25,191 nucleotides of DNA from CAYLZW01 sp964388085 (GCA_964388085.1 CAYLZW010000057.1:1-25191); one strand, 5' to 3'; positions 13,158-21,203 are shown, counted from the first letter of the stretch. Translations and numbers: made by a program. Notes: generated by a model not told the origin, from the sequence alone.

Positions 13158-14927
13158 ATGCTGCCGCCTGAGGGCGCGACGCCGGCGCGCCGCACGCTGC
13201 TCGAGTTGGCCGTGCTCGAAAAGTGCGACTATCACGCGACGCTGCAGCGCATCCTGCAGGCGGACGCGGAGGGCCTCGACGTCGATCGCGTGGCCTACTG
13301 GCACCTCGGCGACGATGAGCAGACGCTCAGCTCGGTGCTCGCCTACATTCGCTCCCTGCAGCTGTTCGAGCGCGGCGTCACCATCACCGCGGCGCAGTAC
13401 CCGTCGTACTTCCGGGCGCTGCGGGAGGAGCAGGTAATTCTCGCGCACAACGCGGAGCACGATCCGCGCACCTCCGAGCTGCAGAAGGGTTACCTGCGCC
13501 CGCTCGGCATCTCGTCGATGATGGACGTGCCGGTCTGGTCGCGCGGGCGGCTCGTCGGCGTGCTCTGCCACGAGCACACCGGCCCTGCGCGCACCTGGAC
13601 GTCCACCGAATGCGATCTCGCCCTGGCCGTCGCGCAGACCATCGCGACCACGCACGAGGCCAGCGCGCGCATTCAAGCGGAGGAGCTGGCGCGGCGCGCG
13701 CTCTTTCTCCTCGACGCGACCGAAGCGCTCGCGCTGACGCTCGATGTGGAGCAGGTCCCGCAGCAGCTCATGCGCTTCGCGGTGCGCGACATCGCCGACT
13801 GGGGGATGCTCGAGGCGCTCGACGAGCGCGGTCGCCTGGTGCGCCTCGCGACCGCGCACCACGATCGGCGCTGTCAGGAGCTGCTCGACGAGCTGGAGCT
13901 GCACCACCCGCGACGGACGCCGCCCTCGCACCTCGCCTTGCGCGTGCTCGGCACCGGCCGCTCTCTGCTCTTCCCGACGGTTTCGGACGAGGTGCTGCGC
14001 CGCTTTGGCGTCCGTGATGACGTCAGCCGGGCGATCGTGCGCAAGCTCGGCGGCAGGAGCGGCATGCTGGTGCCGCTCGTCGCGCGCGGGCGCGTCGTCG
14101 CGGCGCTGACCTTGGCCTCGGGCTCGCGCGTGTTCGGCCGCGAAGATCTGCAGTTGGCGGAGGATCTCGCGCGACGCGGCGCCGTGCATCTCGACAACGT
14201 GCGCCTGTACCGAGAGGCGCGCGAGGCGGTGCGCGCGCGGGACGATTTCATCGCCGTGGCCTCGCACGAGCTGAACACGCCGCTGACGTCGCTGGGGTTG
14301 GCGGTGGACGCCCTGCGCAGCGGCCTCTTCGGCAAGAACCCCGGGGCCATGGAGCGCGCCAGCGATCTGATCCAGCGCCAGCAGCGTCGCCTCACGAGGC
14401 TCGTGCGCGAGATGCTCGACGTCACCCGCATTCAGGCCGGCCGTCTGGTGCTGCGCCGCACGGAGACGAACCTGAGCGCGCTGCTCCGAGAGCTGTGCAA
14501 GAGCTACGAGCCCGAGGTCGAGCCGAGCGGCGGCTCCCTGCGCTGCCACATCGAGGACGACATCCGCGGCCTCTGGGATCGCGGCCGGCTCGAGCGCGTC
14601 GCCGAGAACCTGCTCAGCAACGCCGTCAAGTTCGGCGCGGGAGGGCCGGTGGAGCTGACGCTGCGCAGCCGGCCGGACGATATCGTCGAGCTTCGCATCA
14701 CCGACCACGGCGTCGGCATTCCGTACGAGCAGCAGCGCTTCATCTTCGATCGCTTCGAGCGAGCCGTCTCGACGAGGGAGTACGCGGGGCTCGGCCTCGG
14801 TTTGTACATCGCGCGCGGCATCGTGACGGCGCACGGCGGCACCATCCGCGTCGCGAGCGTGCCGGGCCAGGGTTCGACGTTCACCGTCGAGCTCCCGCGC
14901 GGCGCTGGCGGCGAGCCGACGGTATGA
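13158..14927 (+). CDS. GAF-GAF sensor histidine kinase
   Basis: A 589-residue soluble sensor kinase; no transmembrane segment or signal is visible, so it senses a cytosolic cue. Residues about 1-175 and 185-350 form two GAF-like domains. The first contains SSMMDVPVWSRGRLVGVLCHEHTG, the second SGMLVPLVARGRVVAALTLASG. The HisKA domain has VASHELNTPLTSL with phospho-accepting His370. The ATPase domain has the N box NLLSNAVKFG, G1 DHGVGIP, the F region FERAVS and G2 GLGLGLYIARGIV. No response regulator is adjacent, so it is an orphan kinase here. The ATG at 13158 lies after a GGGGG stretch and directly begins the GAF-containing part. The signal and partner are unknown. Confidence 0.92.
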   Translation: MLPPEGATPARRTLLELAVLEKCDYHATLQRILQADAEGLDVDRVAYWHLGDDEQTLSSVLAYIRSLQLFERGVTITAAQYPSYFRALREEQVILAHNAEHDPRTSELQKGYLRPLGISSMMDVPVWSRGRLVGVLCHEHTGPARTWTSTECDLALAVAQTIATTHEASARIQAEELARRALFLLDATEALALTLDVEQVPQQLMRFAVRDIADWGMLEALDERGRLVRLATAHHDRRCQELLDELELHHPRRTPPSHLALRVLGTGRSLLFPTVSDEVLRRFGVRDDVSRAIVRKLGGRSGMLVPLVARGRVVAALTLASGSRVFGREDLQLAEDLARRGAVHLDNVRLYREAREAVRARDDFIAVASHELNTPLTSLGLAVDALRSGLFGKNPGAMERASDLIQRQQRRLTRLVREMLDVTRIQAGRLVLRRTETNLSALLRELCKSYEPEVEPSGGSLRCHIEDDIRGLWDRGRLERVAENLLSNAVKFGAGGPVELTLRSRPDDIVELRITDHGVGIPYEQQRFIFDRFERAVSTREYAGLGLGLYIARGIVTAHGGTIRVASVPGQGSTFTVELPRGAGGEPTV

Positions 14928-14950
14928 GCCGCCGTCGCCGCGAGGGGAGG

Positions 14951-15048
14951 TGGCGGAGACGCACGGGGATCGAACCCGCCAGGGAGGTTTCTCACCCCCC
15001 TCACCGGTTTTGAAGACCGGGGGCAGCACCAGCTTACCAAGCGTCTCC
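14951..15048 (-). tRNA. selC: Selenocysteine tRNA, anticodon UCA
   Basis: The minus-strand sequence folds as tRNA-Sec. The 8-bp acceptor stem GGAGACGC/GCGTCTCC (15048-15041 with 14962-14955) is perfect, followed by discriminator G and encoded CCA (14953-14951). The anticodon arm CCGGT-CTTCAAA-ACCGG has anticodon TCA (15013-15011). A long variable arm AGGGGGG/CCTCCCT gives 7 pairs with one G-U. The T arm has loop TTCGATC on a 5-bp stem. Acceptor plus T stem is 8+5, as in bacterial tRNA-Sec, and length is 95 nt without CCA. The D stem pairs (GGTA-GC with GCTGCC) only with one unpaired A. It is charged with Ser by SerRS, converted by SelA and delivered by SelB. It converges with the kinase gene 23 bp away. 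Confidence 0.96.
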
Positions 15049-15079
15049 GAGCTCAGGTTGTCGACGAGGAGCGAGCCCG

Positions 15080-15490
15080 TCAAGCCAAGAGCGTGGGCGG
15101 ATGTCCCGGCGTCCAGGGTCCGGCGCCGCAGCGCTTCGGCGGGTAGCGCTCCTCGTCGAGGCTCGTCCTGAGCGCTCGCGCCAGCGCGCTGAGATCCTCG
15201 CACAACGCGAGCCCCTCGGCCGCCTGGTCCTCGTCGATGAAGCCCTCGCCGTGCGCGTCCGCGAAGATCGCGAGCAGGCGCGCCGCTCGCCCGACCAGCT
15301 CGTCGAGCGCCCAGCTCGCGCACGGCCGCTCCTCGAGCAAGGCGACGCACCTGAGCACGCGGGTGCTCGTGTGAAAGCACTCCTCCTCGAGGGAGGAGCC
15401 GCGCGGCAGCGTCGTGCACAGCCTCTCGGCGAGGTCGAGCACGTCGAGCGCGCGCTGCTTCAAGCGGTCGTAGCGAGTCGGTTTCAACAT
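15080..15490 (-). CDS. Small helical protein of unknown function upstream of selC
   Basis: I do not recognise this 136-residue protein. It is largely predicted helical by eye, with heptad-like leucines (LKQRALDVLDLAERL, STRVLRCVALLEE, LDELVGRAARLLAIFADA, ALCEDLSALARALRTSL). This suggests a four-helix bundle of the general size of the S23/Avd-type bundles, but no motif proves that. There is no signal or membrane segment. The ATG at 15490 has a GGAG 7 nt upstream; the frame continues upstream without protein-like composition. The stop is TGA at 15082-15080. If that TGA were read as Sec the extension would be only eight residues, so recoding is unlikely. selC begins 31 nt downstream on the same strand, so the two may share a transcript. 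Confidence 0.62.
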   Translation of the reverse strand: MLKPTRYDRLKQRALDVLDLAERLCTTLPRGSSLEEECFHTSTRVLRCVALLEERPCASWALDELVGRAARLLAIFADAHGEGFIDEDQAAEGLALCEDLSALARALRTSLDEERYPPKRCGAGPWTPGHPPTLLA

Positions 15491-15646
15491 GGGAGGCTCC
15501 GGCGGCGGGTTCTGCCAAGCCCCGCGCTTCGTCCTCCATCCGCCCCCCACGCGGACCCTTTGCGATGTCGCTGCCTCTTTCCGTAAGCGCGTCTCCTCCG
15601 GGGATTCGCCGCGCGGGGCCGAAACCGCGCCGGTGCGGGTGCAAGA

Positions 15647-15676
15647 TTGGCAGGCGCCGGCGCGGCCCTGTATCCA
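15647..15676 (+). promoter_or_regulatory. Possible sigma-70-type promoter for the oxygenase gene
   Basis: TTGGCA (15647-15652, five of six to the -35 consensus) is followed after 18 bp by TATCCA (15671-15676, weak -10), ending 30 bp before the ATG at 15707. Spacing and position are reasonable but the -10 match is poor. Confidence 0.3.
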
Positions 15677-15706
15677 TTCGGGAGCACGGGGGCGTGAGGC
15701 GTTCGC

Positions 15707-16666
15707 ATGAGCGGAGCGAGCATCCCGGTCGTCGATCTCGAGGACCTTCAGGCAGGCGGCGCCCGGCGCGACCAGTTCGTCGACGTCATGGGACGCGCGC
15801 TGAGCGACATCGGCTTCTTCGCCGTGAAGAACCACGGCATCTCGCACGAGCAGATCGCCGCGGCCTACGAACGCGCGCGCGCGTTCTTCTCGCGCACCCT
15901 CGAGCAGAAGCGGCGCTACGAGGACCCGGCCAAGAAGGCGCAGCGCGGCTTCACGAGCTTCGGCAAGGAGCACGCGAAGGGCATGGACGCGCCCGATCTG
16001 AAGGAGTTCTGGCAGGTGGGCCGCACCGACGTCCCCGACGATCACTTCGTACACCGCCTGTACGGGCCGAACGTCTGGCCCGACAGGGACGTCCCCGGCT
16101 TCGAGCGCGCCATGACGACGCTGTACCAGGGCCTCGAGTCGCTCGGCCGCGAGCTGCTCGTGCTCTGCGGCGAGTACCTCGACGACGATCCCGCCTGGTA
16201 CCGCGACGCGGCCAGCGAAGGCGACACCATCCTGCGCGTCATCCACTACCCGCCCGTGCCCGACGACGCGCCCGCCTCGAGCATTCGCGCCGCCGCGCAC
16301 GAGGACATCAACCTCATCACGCTGCTCTGCGGCGCCACCGCCGACGGCCTCGAGCTCCTGCAGCGCGACGGCACCTGGCTGCCCGTGACGGCCGCGCACG
16401 ACGAGATCATCGTCGACGCCGGCGACATGCTGCAGAACGTCACGAACGGCCTGTTCAAGAGCACGACCCACCGCGTGGTGCGGCCCGCGCACGAGAAGGC
16501 GAACGAGGCGCGCTTCTCGATGCCGTGCTTCGTCCACCCGCGTGGCGACGTCGATCTGACACCGCGCGCCCGCTGCGTCGAGCTCACGGGCGGCGAACGG
16601 CGCTATGCGTCGATCGCAGCGGGCGAATACCTCGCGCAGCGCTTGCGCGAGATTGGCCTCGCCTGA
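15707..16666 (+). CDS. 2-oxoglutarate/Fe(II) oxygenase, isopenicillin N synthase family
   Basis: A 319-residue cytosolic non-haem iron oxygenase of the IPNS/2OG family. The N-terminal region has IPVVDLEDL and ALSDIGFFAVKNHGI, the standard opening. The jelly-roll core carries the iron triad H198-E-D200 (AAHEDINLITLL) and H255 (STTHRVV), and the 2OG-binding R269-F-S271 (RFSMPCFVHP). All catalytic residues are present. Such proteins in bacteria oxidise small molecules, for example in antibiotic, ethylene or pigment pathways; the substrate here cannot be predicted, and no biosynthetic neighbours are present. It is divergent from the selC-side gene and ends 14 bp from the convergent barrel gene, so it is probably transcribed alone. 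Confidence 0.93.
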   Translation: MSGASIPVVDLEDLQAGGARRDQFVDVMGRALSDIGFFAVKNHGISHEQIAAAYERARAFFSRTLEQKRRYEDPAKKAQRGFTSFGKEHAKGMDAPDLKEFWQVGRTDVPDDHFVHRLYGPNVWPDRDVPGFERAMTTLYQGLESLGRELLVLCGEYLDDDPAWYRDAASEGDTILRVIHYPPVPDDAPASSIRAAAHEDINLITLLCGATADGLELLQRDGTWLPVTAAHDEIIVDAGDMLQNVTNGLFKSTTHRVVRPAHEKANEARFSMPCFVHPRGDVDLTPRARCVELTGGERRYASIAAGEYLAQRLREIGLA

Positions 16667-16680
16667 GCGTCTCGCCGTCG

Positions 16681-17223
16681 TCAGAAATAATAGTGAAAGC
16701 CGAGCGAGCCGGCGAAGCCGAAGCCGAGCCCAGGGAACAGCTTGAGCGCGGGCGCCACCTGTAGGTAAAGGTCGAGCGGCAGCGCAGCGAAGTTCCAGCC
16801 GAGCCCCAGGGGGAGCTCCGCGCCGATAGCGACCGGCGAGTTCACGAAGTACGGCGCCCCGAAGTTCCCGTAGTTGAACGGGAACAAGGCGACCCACACG
16901 CCGCCGCCGATGTAGGGATAGAGCGTGCCAGGTGCGATATTGATCAGCGCGGTGGGCGCCCAAACGTAATCGACATTGGCGGCGATGAAGCCGCCGCCGC
17001 CAAAGCCGAGGCCAAAGGCCAGGCCTTGATCATTCGTCAGGTAATACTTGCCCGAGAGGCCGGTCGGGAAGCCGAGGTTGATGCCGAGGCCGAGCGGTCC
17101 TCCCGGCGGACGCAAGCCCGCGCCCACGCGCTCGGAGCCTCGATCTCGTCGGCGGGCGTCCGCGTCCGAGGCAGCCGTGAGCGTGAAGCAGGCGACGACG
17201 ACGCAGCACAACAGTCGCGACAT
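16681..17223 (-). CDS. Secreted outer-membrane barrel-like protein
   Basis: A 180-residue protein with a cleavable signal peptide (MSRLLCCVVVACFTLTAASDADA, cut near ADA/RR) and then Gly/aromatic-rich alternating segments (LGLGINLGFPTGLSGKYYL, GLAFGLGFGGGGFIAANVDYVW, YPYIGGGVWVALFPF) ending in GFAGSLGFHYYF. A terminal Phe after aromatic alternation is the usual signal for the BAM machinery, so this is likely a small beta-barrel. The ATG at 17223 has GGAGG about 5 nt upstream. It is divergent from the lipoprotein gene at 17372. No specific family is recognised; a non-barrel periplasmic beta protein is the alternative. Confidence 0.78.
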   Translation of the reverse strand: MSRLLCCVVVACFTLTAASDADARRRDRGSERVGAGLRPPGGPLGLGINLGFPTGLSGKYYLTNDQGLAFGLGFGGGGFIAANVDYVWAPTALINIAPGTLYPYIGGGVWVALFPFNYGNFGAPYFVNSPVAIGAELPLGLGWNFAALPLDLYLQVAPALKLFPGLGFGFAGSLGFHYYF

Positions 17224-17371
17224 GGGTCCTCCGCATCAGGGGTCCGTCGGCGCACATAGCATGCTGCGCGAGCGCGACCCAACGTGACCGCGTCCGCGTC
17301 GGGTCTTGCGCGTGCGTCGACGCACCCTCGCGCGCTGGCAGATCTCGCGCGCGACGCGTCATGCTTTTGTC

Positions 17372-18025
17372 GTGCGCAGGGCCGCTCCGCTCGTCGTTCT
17401 CATGGCGCTCATGGCGCTCGTGTCGGCGTGCGCCAGCGCGCCGATCGCGCCGCCTCCGCTCGGTCCCGTTCGTCCCGACGAGCTGGGGGCGGCCGGCGTC
17501 GCGCTCTACGACACGGCCGACGTGTTCTCTCCCATCGCGGGCGCGCAAGCATGGGGCATGGCGCGCGTCGGCCCGCTCGACCTCGGCGGACACCTGCAGC
17601 TGAGCTTCGGCGAAGACTTCGCCGCGCGCTTTCTCGGCGGCGGCGTGCAAACGCAACTGCGGCTGCACATGGACGAGACCTGGTTCGTCGGCGGCGCGTT
17701 CGCGGTCGAGTACATCGACGCGTTCGCCTACTGGCGCGACTCGCGGAGCCGCTTGCTCCTCGCCACCTTCGCCCTGCCCGCGTCCGTCGAGCTGTTCGAG
17801 AATGGCAGCGTGTGGGTGCGTCCAGCGATCGGCGGCGCCGCGCCCATGTGGCTGTTCCGTCATACCGCCGGAGTGCGCCCGAGCTTCGGTGTGCCGCTGC
17901 CGGTGTTCCGCTTGACCTACGGCGCCAGCTACGACTTCGGCTGGGTGCAGGTCTACGGCGCCAGCAGCACGACGCTACCCTTCGGTGGCGCGTTCCTCGC
18001 CTTTGGCCTCGCGGTGGCGATCTGA
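17372..18025 (+). CDS. Putative lipoprotein of unknown function, beta-rich
   Basis: A protein of about 217 residues that I do not recognise. Starting at GTG 17372 it has a textbook lipoprotein signal: RR, a hydrophobic core (AAPLVVLMALMA) and the lipobox LVSAC. The frame is open back to a TTG at 17306, but that would put 22 extra residues before the signal. The mature part has alternating hydrophobic and aromatic segments (VGPLDLGGHLQLSFG, FLGGGVQTQLRLHM, FRLTYGASYDFGWVQVYGAS), like strands of a small barrel or beta-sandwich at the outer membrane. It is divergent from the barrel gene at 17223. Its 3' end overlaps the convergent M48 gene by 51 nt. Confidence 0.65.
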   Translation: MRRAAPLVVLMALMALVSACASAPIAPPPLGPVRPDELGAAGVALYDTADVFSPIAGAQAWGMARVGPLDLGGHLQLSFGEDFAARFLGGGVQTQLRLHMDETWFVGGAFAVEYIDAFAYWRDSRSRLLLATFALPASVELFENGSVWVRPAIGGAAPMWLFRHTAGVRPSFGVPLPVFRLTYGASYDFGWVQVYGASSTTLPFGGAFLAFGLAVAI

Positions 18026-19609
18026 GAGCTCGGATCGCTCGGCCGTCTCCGTCGGCTCGCCCGCCGCCGACGTCGTAGGTGCTGGCGGCGAGCGCACGTG
18101 CGGACGCGAGGGCTCCACCGGCGGGAGCTCCTTCAGCTGCTCGCGCAAGGCGCCGGCCTCCGCGGGGTGTTGTACGGCGCCCTCCGCGAGGGCCTCGGGA
18201 TCGTATTCGTGCTCCTCGAGTCGGATCACGAACGGCTGCCCCACCTCGACGATCAGCCGGCCGCCACGGCGCAGCAGCGTGCGCGAGAGCAGCGCGGCCA
18301 CGTGCGGCTGCAGGGCGGCGCGGAAGGTCTGCGCGAGCCCGTCGTCGTCCCCGGGTGAGGGGGCCGACGGACGCTGCAGCACCTCGAGCAGCGTACGCAG
18401 CGCGCCTTCGTCCGTACGCGCGCGCTCGGGGCCGAACAGCCGCGCCACCTGTTCGCGCGCGCTCCTCGCGCCTTCGTCGAGAGCGGGCCGCACCGCGCGC
18501 GCCGCGACCTCGTCCCACTCGATGGGCACGAGCGGCAGGTGGCCCCGCTCCTCGAAGAGCTGCGCGGTCACGCGCTCCTCGAGCGCCTCCGGCTCGTCGA
18601 GCAGCTCGCGCGCGAGCCGATCGTCCCGTCGCTCCTCGGCTCGTTGGGCGCGAGCAGCGTCATCGGCCTCGTCGACGAGCAGCAGGGAGAGGCGCTCGTC
18701 GAGCGGCGGGTGGCTGTCGTAGGGGCTCGTCGCGCGCTGGCGCAACAAGCTCTCGAGCGGATCGCGGACCTGCTCCCGCGTCGCGCTCGACTCGAAGCGC
18801 CGCAGACCTTCGTACAGGTTGCGGGGCCGGAGGCCCGCGGCGAGGAGCAGGCTCACCCCCGAGCGCAGCAGCAACGTGTAGAGGAGGTCCGCGCGCGCCT
18901 GTCGCTCGAGCAGACGGTGCAACGCGCCGCGGCCCGCCACCCGCACCGCGGCCCGATCAGCCCAGCGCTCCTGCTCGCGCGAGAGCGACTGCGTCATGCG
19001 CAGAAAGGTGTCGGCGTACAACAGCAGCGGCCAGGACAGCACGCTGCCCTCGACGTCGCGGTGCACGCGGAAGAGGCCGTGCCGCACGCGCGCGAGCACG
19101 GGCGCGAGCAGCGCGTCTCCGCCGATGAAGTGCGCCAGCTCGTGCGCGACGGCGGCGCGCAGCTCGGTGACGGTGCAGGTGTTGAGCAGCCCGACGCCGA
19201 GCAGGAGCACCCGTTTGCGGCGCAGGAACAGCCCTCGACGCACCTCGACGGCGTAGGCGCTGGCGTCCGGCAAGAGGAAGATCTCCGCTGGAGCGGGCGT
19301 CTCGAGCGTCGCCGCCACCTCGCGCACGAGGCGCTGCAGGCGCTCTTGCTCGCCGTGCGCGAGCGGCGGCGAGGGAGGGCGAAAGGGGTCGCGCACCCAC
19401 ACGCTCGAGCGCAGCATCCCGTAGCCGCTGACGAGGGTGACCGTCACCCCGAGCCAGCGCGTCCAGACCGGCCAGCTCTCGGGAAACAACAGCAGGGGCA
19501 CCAGGATCCACACGCTCGCCACGACGATGGCCGCGACGTGGAACGTGAGCGCCCACCCGAACGCCAGCGAGGCCCGTAGCCAGAAAGAGGGGGGCCTCTC
19601 GTTCGTCAC
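17975..19609 (-). CDS. Membrane-bound M48-type zinc metalloprotease
   Basis: A protein of about 544 residues. Two N-terminal membrane segments (about residues 14-41 and 50-64) are followed by a protease domain with H156-E-L-A-H160 (AAVAHELAHFIGGDALLAP) and a downstream REQERWADRAAV segment that should supply the third zinc ligand. This is the M48 (HtpX/Ste24-like) arrangement, usually facing the cytosol in membrane protein quality control. The C-terminal 250 residues are Glu/Arg-rich without a family that I recognise, ending in a low-complexity Pro/Ser/Thr/Glu tail. The GTG at 19609 is chosen because GGAGG lies 5 nt upstream and the conserved part starts there. The tail overlaps the convergent lipoprotein gene by 51 nt. 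Confidence 0.87.
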   Translation of the reverse strand: MTNERPPSFWLRASLAFGWALTFHVAAIVVASVWILVPLLLFPESWPVWTRWLGVTVTLVSGYGMLRSSVWVRDPFRPPSPPLAHGEQERLQRLVREVAATLETPAPAEIFLLPDASAYAVEVRRGLFLRRKRVLLLGVGLLNTCTVTELRAAVAHELAHFIGGDALLAPVLARVRHGLFRVHRDVEGSVLSWPLLLYADTFLRMTQSLSREQERWADRAAVRVAGRGALHRLLERQARADLLYTLLLRSGVSLLLAAGLRPRNLYEGLRRFESSATREQVRDPLESLLRQRATSPYDSHPPLDERLSLLLVDEADDAARAQRAEERRDDRLARELLDEPEALEERVTAQLFEERGHLPLVPIEWDEVAARAVRPALDEGARSAREQVARLFGPERARTDEGALRTLLEVLQRPSAPSPGDDDGLAQTFRAALQPHVAALLSRTLLRRGGRLIVEVGQPFVIRLEEHEYDPEALAEGAVQHPAEAGALREQLKELPPVEPSRPHVRSPPAPTTSAAGEPTETAERSELSDRHREAKGEERATEG

Positions 19610-19913
19610 TGCGCCTCCAGGAGCAACCTTACCGAGTGTGTCGAGGGAAGACGAAAGGCACATTCGGCGGGCACGAAGCGGTCGCGCGGGGTCTCGTCCG
19701 ATCAGCGGGGCGAATGCACGCGCGATGCCGCCCGCGCCACCGCTCGAGCCCGCGGCGAGCCTCGCCGCTCCTCGTCGTGGAAGCCGTCGCGGCGAAGAGC
19801 GCGCGGCCGGGCGCGCTGGCGAAGGAACCGCAGGCGCTGCAGCCCGATGTGCAGGTGACGCGCGGAGGAACGGGCCTCGCGGAACGCGCGCGTACACGGG
19901 TCGAACGACGGCC
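19610..19913. other. 304-bp gap between the cysteine-rich lipoprotein and M48 genes
   Basis: Both flanking genes are on the minus strand, so this holds the end of one and the control region of the other. Short open frames here look like random GC-rich sequence. One compact hairpin is visible (GCGGCGA 19752-19758, loop GCC, TCGCCGC 19762-19768), about 146 nt after the upstream stop; it could end transcription but has no T tract. No tRNA, small RNA or clear promoter was recognised. Confidence 0.5.
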
Positions 19914-21203
19914 TCACGGGGGTCCGCGCTCGACGGACAGCAAGCTCTGTGTCGCGACGTCGAGCACGGCGCTCACCTCGGCGGCGTCGTCGGCGCAGAC
20001 GTAGCGGACCTCGCTGCTGGTGACCGTCCAGCTGCAGTCCCGGCCGACGAGGTCGTGCTCGCTCAGGTACGCGTTGGTCGCGGCGTCACCCCACAAGAGA
20101 CGAAATCCGAGCAGCCCCCAGGGCGCCTTGGCGCGCGCCGGCAGCGAGAGCCACCAGGTGTCCGGGTAGCGGGCCGAGCGCTGTCCGCGCACGACGAGGG
20201 GCTGCCCCGCGAGGTCCACCGCGTACTCCTCGGGCGCCGGCCAGGTGTCCACCGTCTGCCGCCAGCGAGAGATGGCCTGGTCGAGGTGGAGCTGCCGCTC
20301 GCCCGCGGGTCGGTTCGTGGAGCGGATGAGCAGCGCGCGATCGACGACGTCGAGCAGCTGAGCGAAGTCGACCAGCAGCAGCGTGAGCGGCAGGCGACCG
20401 GCTCGCGTCACGCAGCCGGCCAGCGTCGGGGGGCCACAGCGAGGCCAGAGCTCCTCGTGAAAGCACGTCTCTCGGTGCACCGCGTCGGCGGGGCCCGCGG
20501 CGTAGCGCACGCGCTCGTCCGCGAGCTCCTGACGGGCTCGTTCGTAGAGCTCGTCGCACGCCGCGTCGTGCGGCTCGCCCGCAGGTACGAGGGTGCCGCC
20601 GCTCGCGTCGAGGCCGATGGCGTCGTCGAGCCGCCGCAGCAGCTCTTCCCGCAGCAGCGCTTCTCGCTCCGATGACGAGCCCGATCCGAACAGCACATAG
20701 CTGTGACGCCGGTCGCGCCTCGCGTGTCGCTGGACTTCGCCTACGAGCTCGTCGAGCGTCAGCGGTGCGCGCAGCAGCTCCTCCACGAGGGCGAAGTACT
20801 GCTCCACGTCGAGGCTCGTCGACACCTCGTCATCGTCCCGTCGCTGCGTCAGCTCATCGGCGGTCCAGCACACCCCCGCTTCGCAGCGGCCACCGTCGGG
20901 GCAGTCGCACGCGGCGCAGTCGTACGCCGGTGGCGCCGGGTTCTGGCAGCGGTAGGGGCCGTCGCCGAGGCAGACGCCGGCCCCCTCGCACGTGAGCAGC
21001 CAGGGATCGAAGCAGCGCCGGCTGCCCTCGTCGCAGCGGCCGAAACGGCAGCCCGTGTCCTGACAACACGTAGCCTCGCTCTCGCCTCGCCCGACGACAC
21101 CGTCGCCGCACACCGCGGGCGCCTCGCAGGAGGTGAACGCGAGCGCGGCCAGCGGCAGCGCCAGCAACACAGGGAGCGCAAGGATGGCACGCGAGAGGCG
21201 CAT
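19914..21203 (-). CDS. Cysteine-rich secreted lipoprotein, myxobacterial style
   Basis: A 429-residue protein whose function I do not recognise. The signal peptide ends at FTSC, so Cys26 is a likely lipidation site, although Phe at -3 is unusual. Residues about 26-112 contain 15 cysteines in a pattern like CGDGVVGRGESEATCCQDTGC...CRFGRC, resembling the disulfide-rich CGDG modules common in secreted myxobacterial proteins. The rest (about 113-429) is a mixed alpha/beta domain with six scattered further cysteines and no known motif. The ATG at 21203 has GGAGGA about 9 nt upstream. It is divergent from the yyaL-like gene. It is probably an outer-membrane or surface protein held by disulfides. 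Confidence 0.8.
   Translation of the reverse strand: MRLSRAILALPVLLALPLAALAFTSCEAPAVCGDGVVGRGESEATCCQDTGCRFGRCDEGSRRCFDPWLLTCEGAGVCLGDGPYRCQNPAPPAYDCAACDCPDGGRCEAGVCWTADELTQRRDDDEVSTSLDVEQYFALVEELLRAPLTLDELVGEVQRHARRDRRHSYVLFGSGSSSEREALLREELLRRLDDAIGLDASGGTLVPAGEPHDAACDELYERARQELADERVRYAAGPADAVHRETCFHEELWPRCGPPTLAGCVTRAGRLPLTLLLVDFAQLLDVVDRALLIRSTNRPAGERQLHLDQAISRWRQTVDTWPAPEEYAVDLAGQPLVVRGQRSARYPDTWWLSLPARAKAPWGLLGFRLLWGDAATNAYLSEHDLVGRDCSWTVTSSEVRYVCADDAAEVSAVLDVATQSLLSVERGPP

Noticed and set aside
14951..15048. selC as an integration site for a genomic island
   Set aside because: selC is a known island target in enterobacteria, but there is no integrase, no duplicated tRNA end and no composition shift nearby.
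15080..15082. TGA of the gene next to selC as a possible selenocysteine codon
   Set aside because: Reading through adds only eight residues before another TGA, and no SECIS-like hairpin follows; it is an ordinary stop.
12900..15677. 925-codon minus-strand open frame across the histidine kinase and selC
   Set aside because: It runs through the kinase gene and the tRNA and has no recognisable domain; it is a by-product of high GC content.
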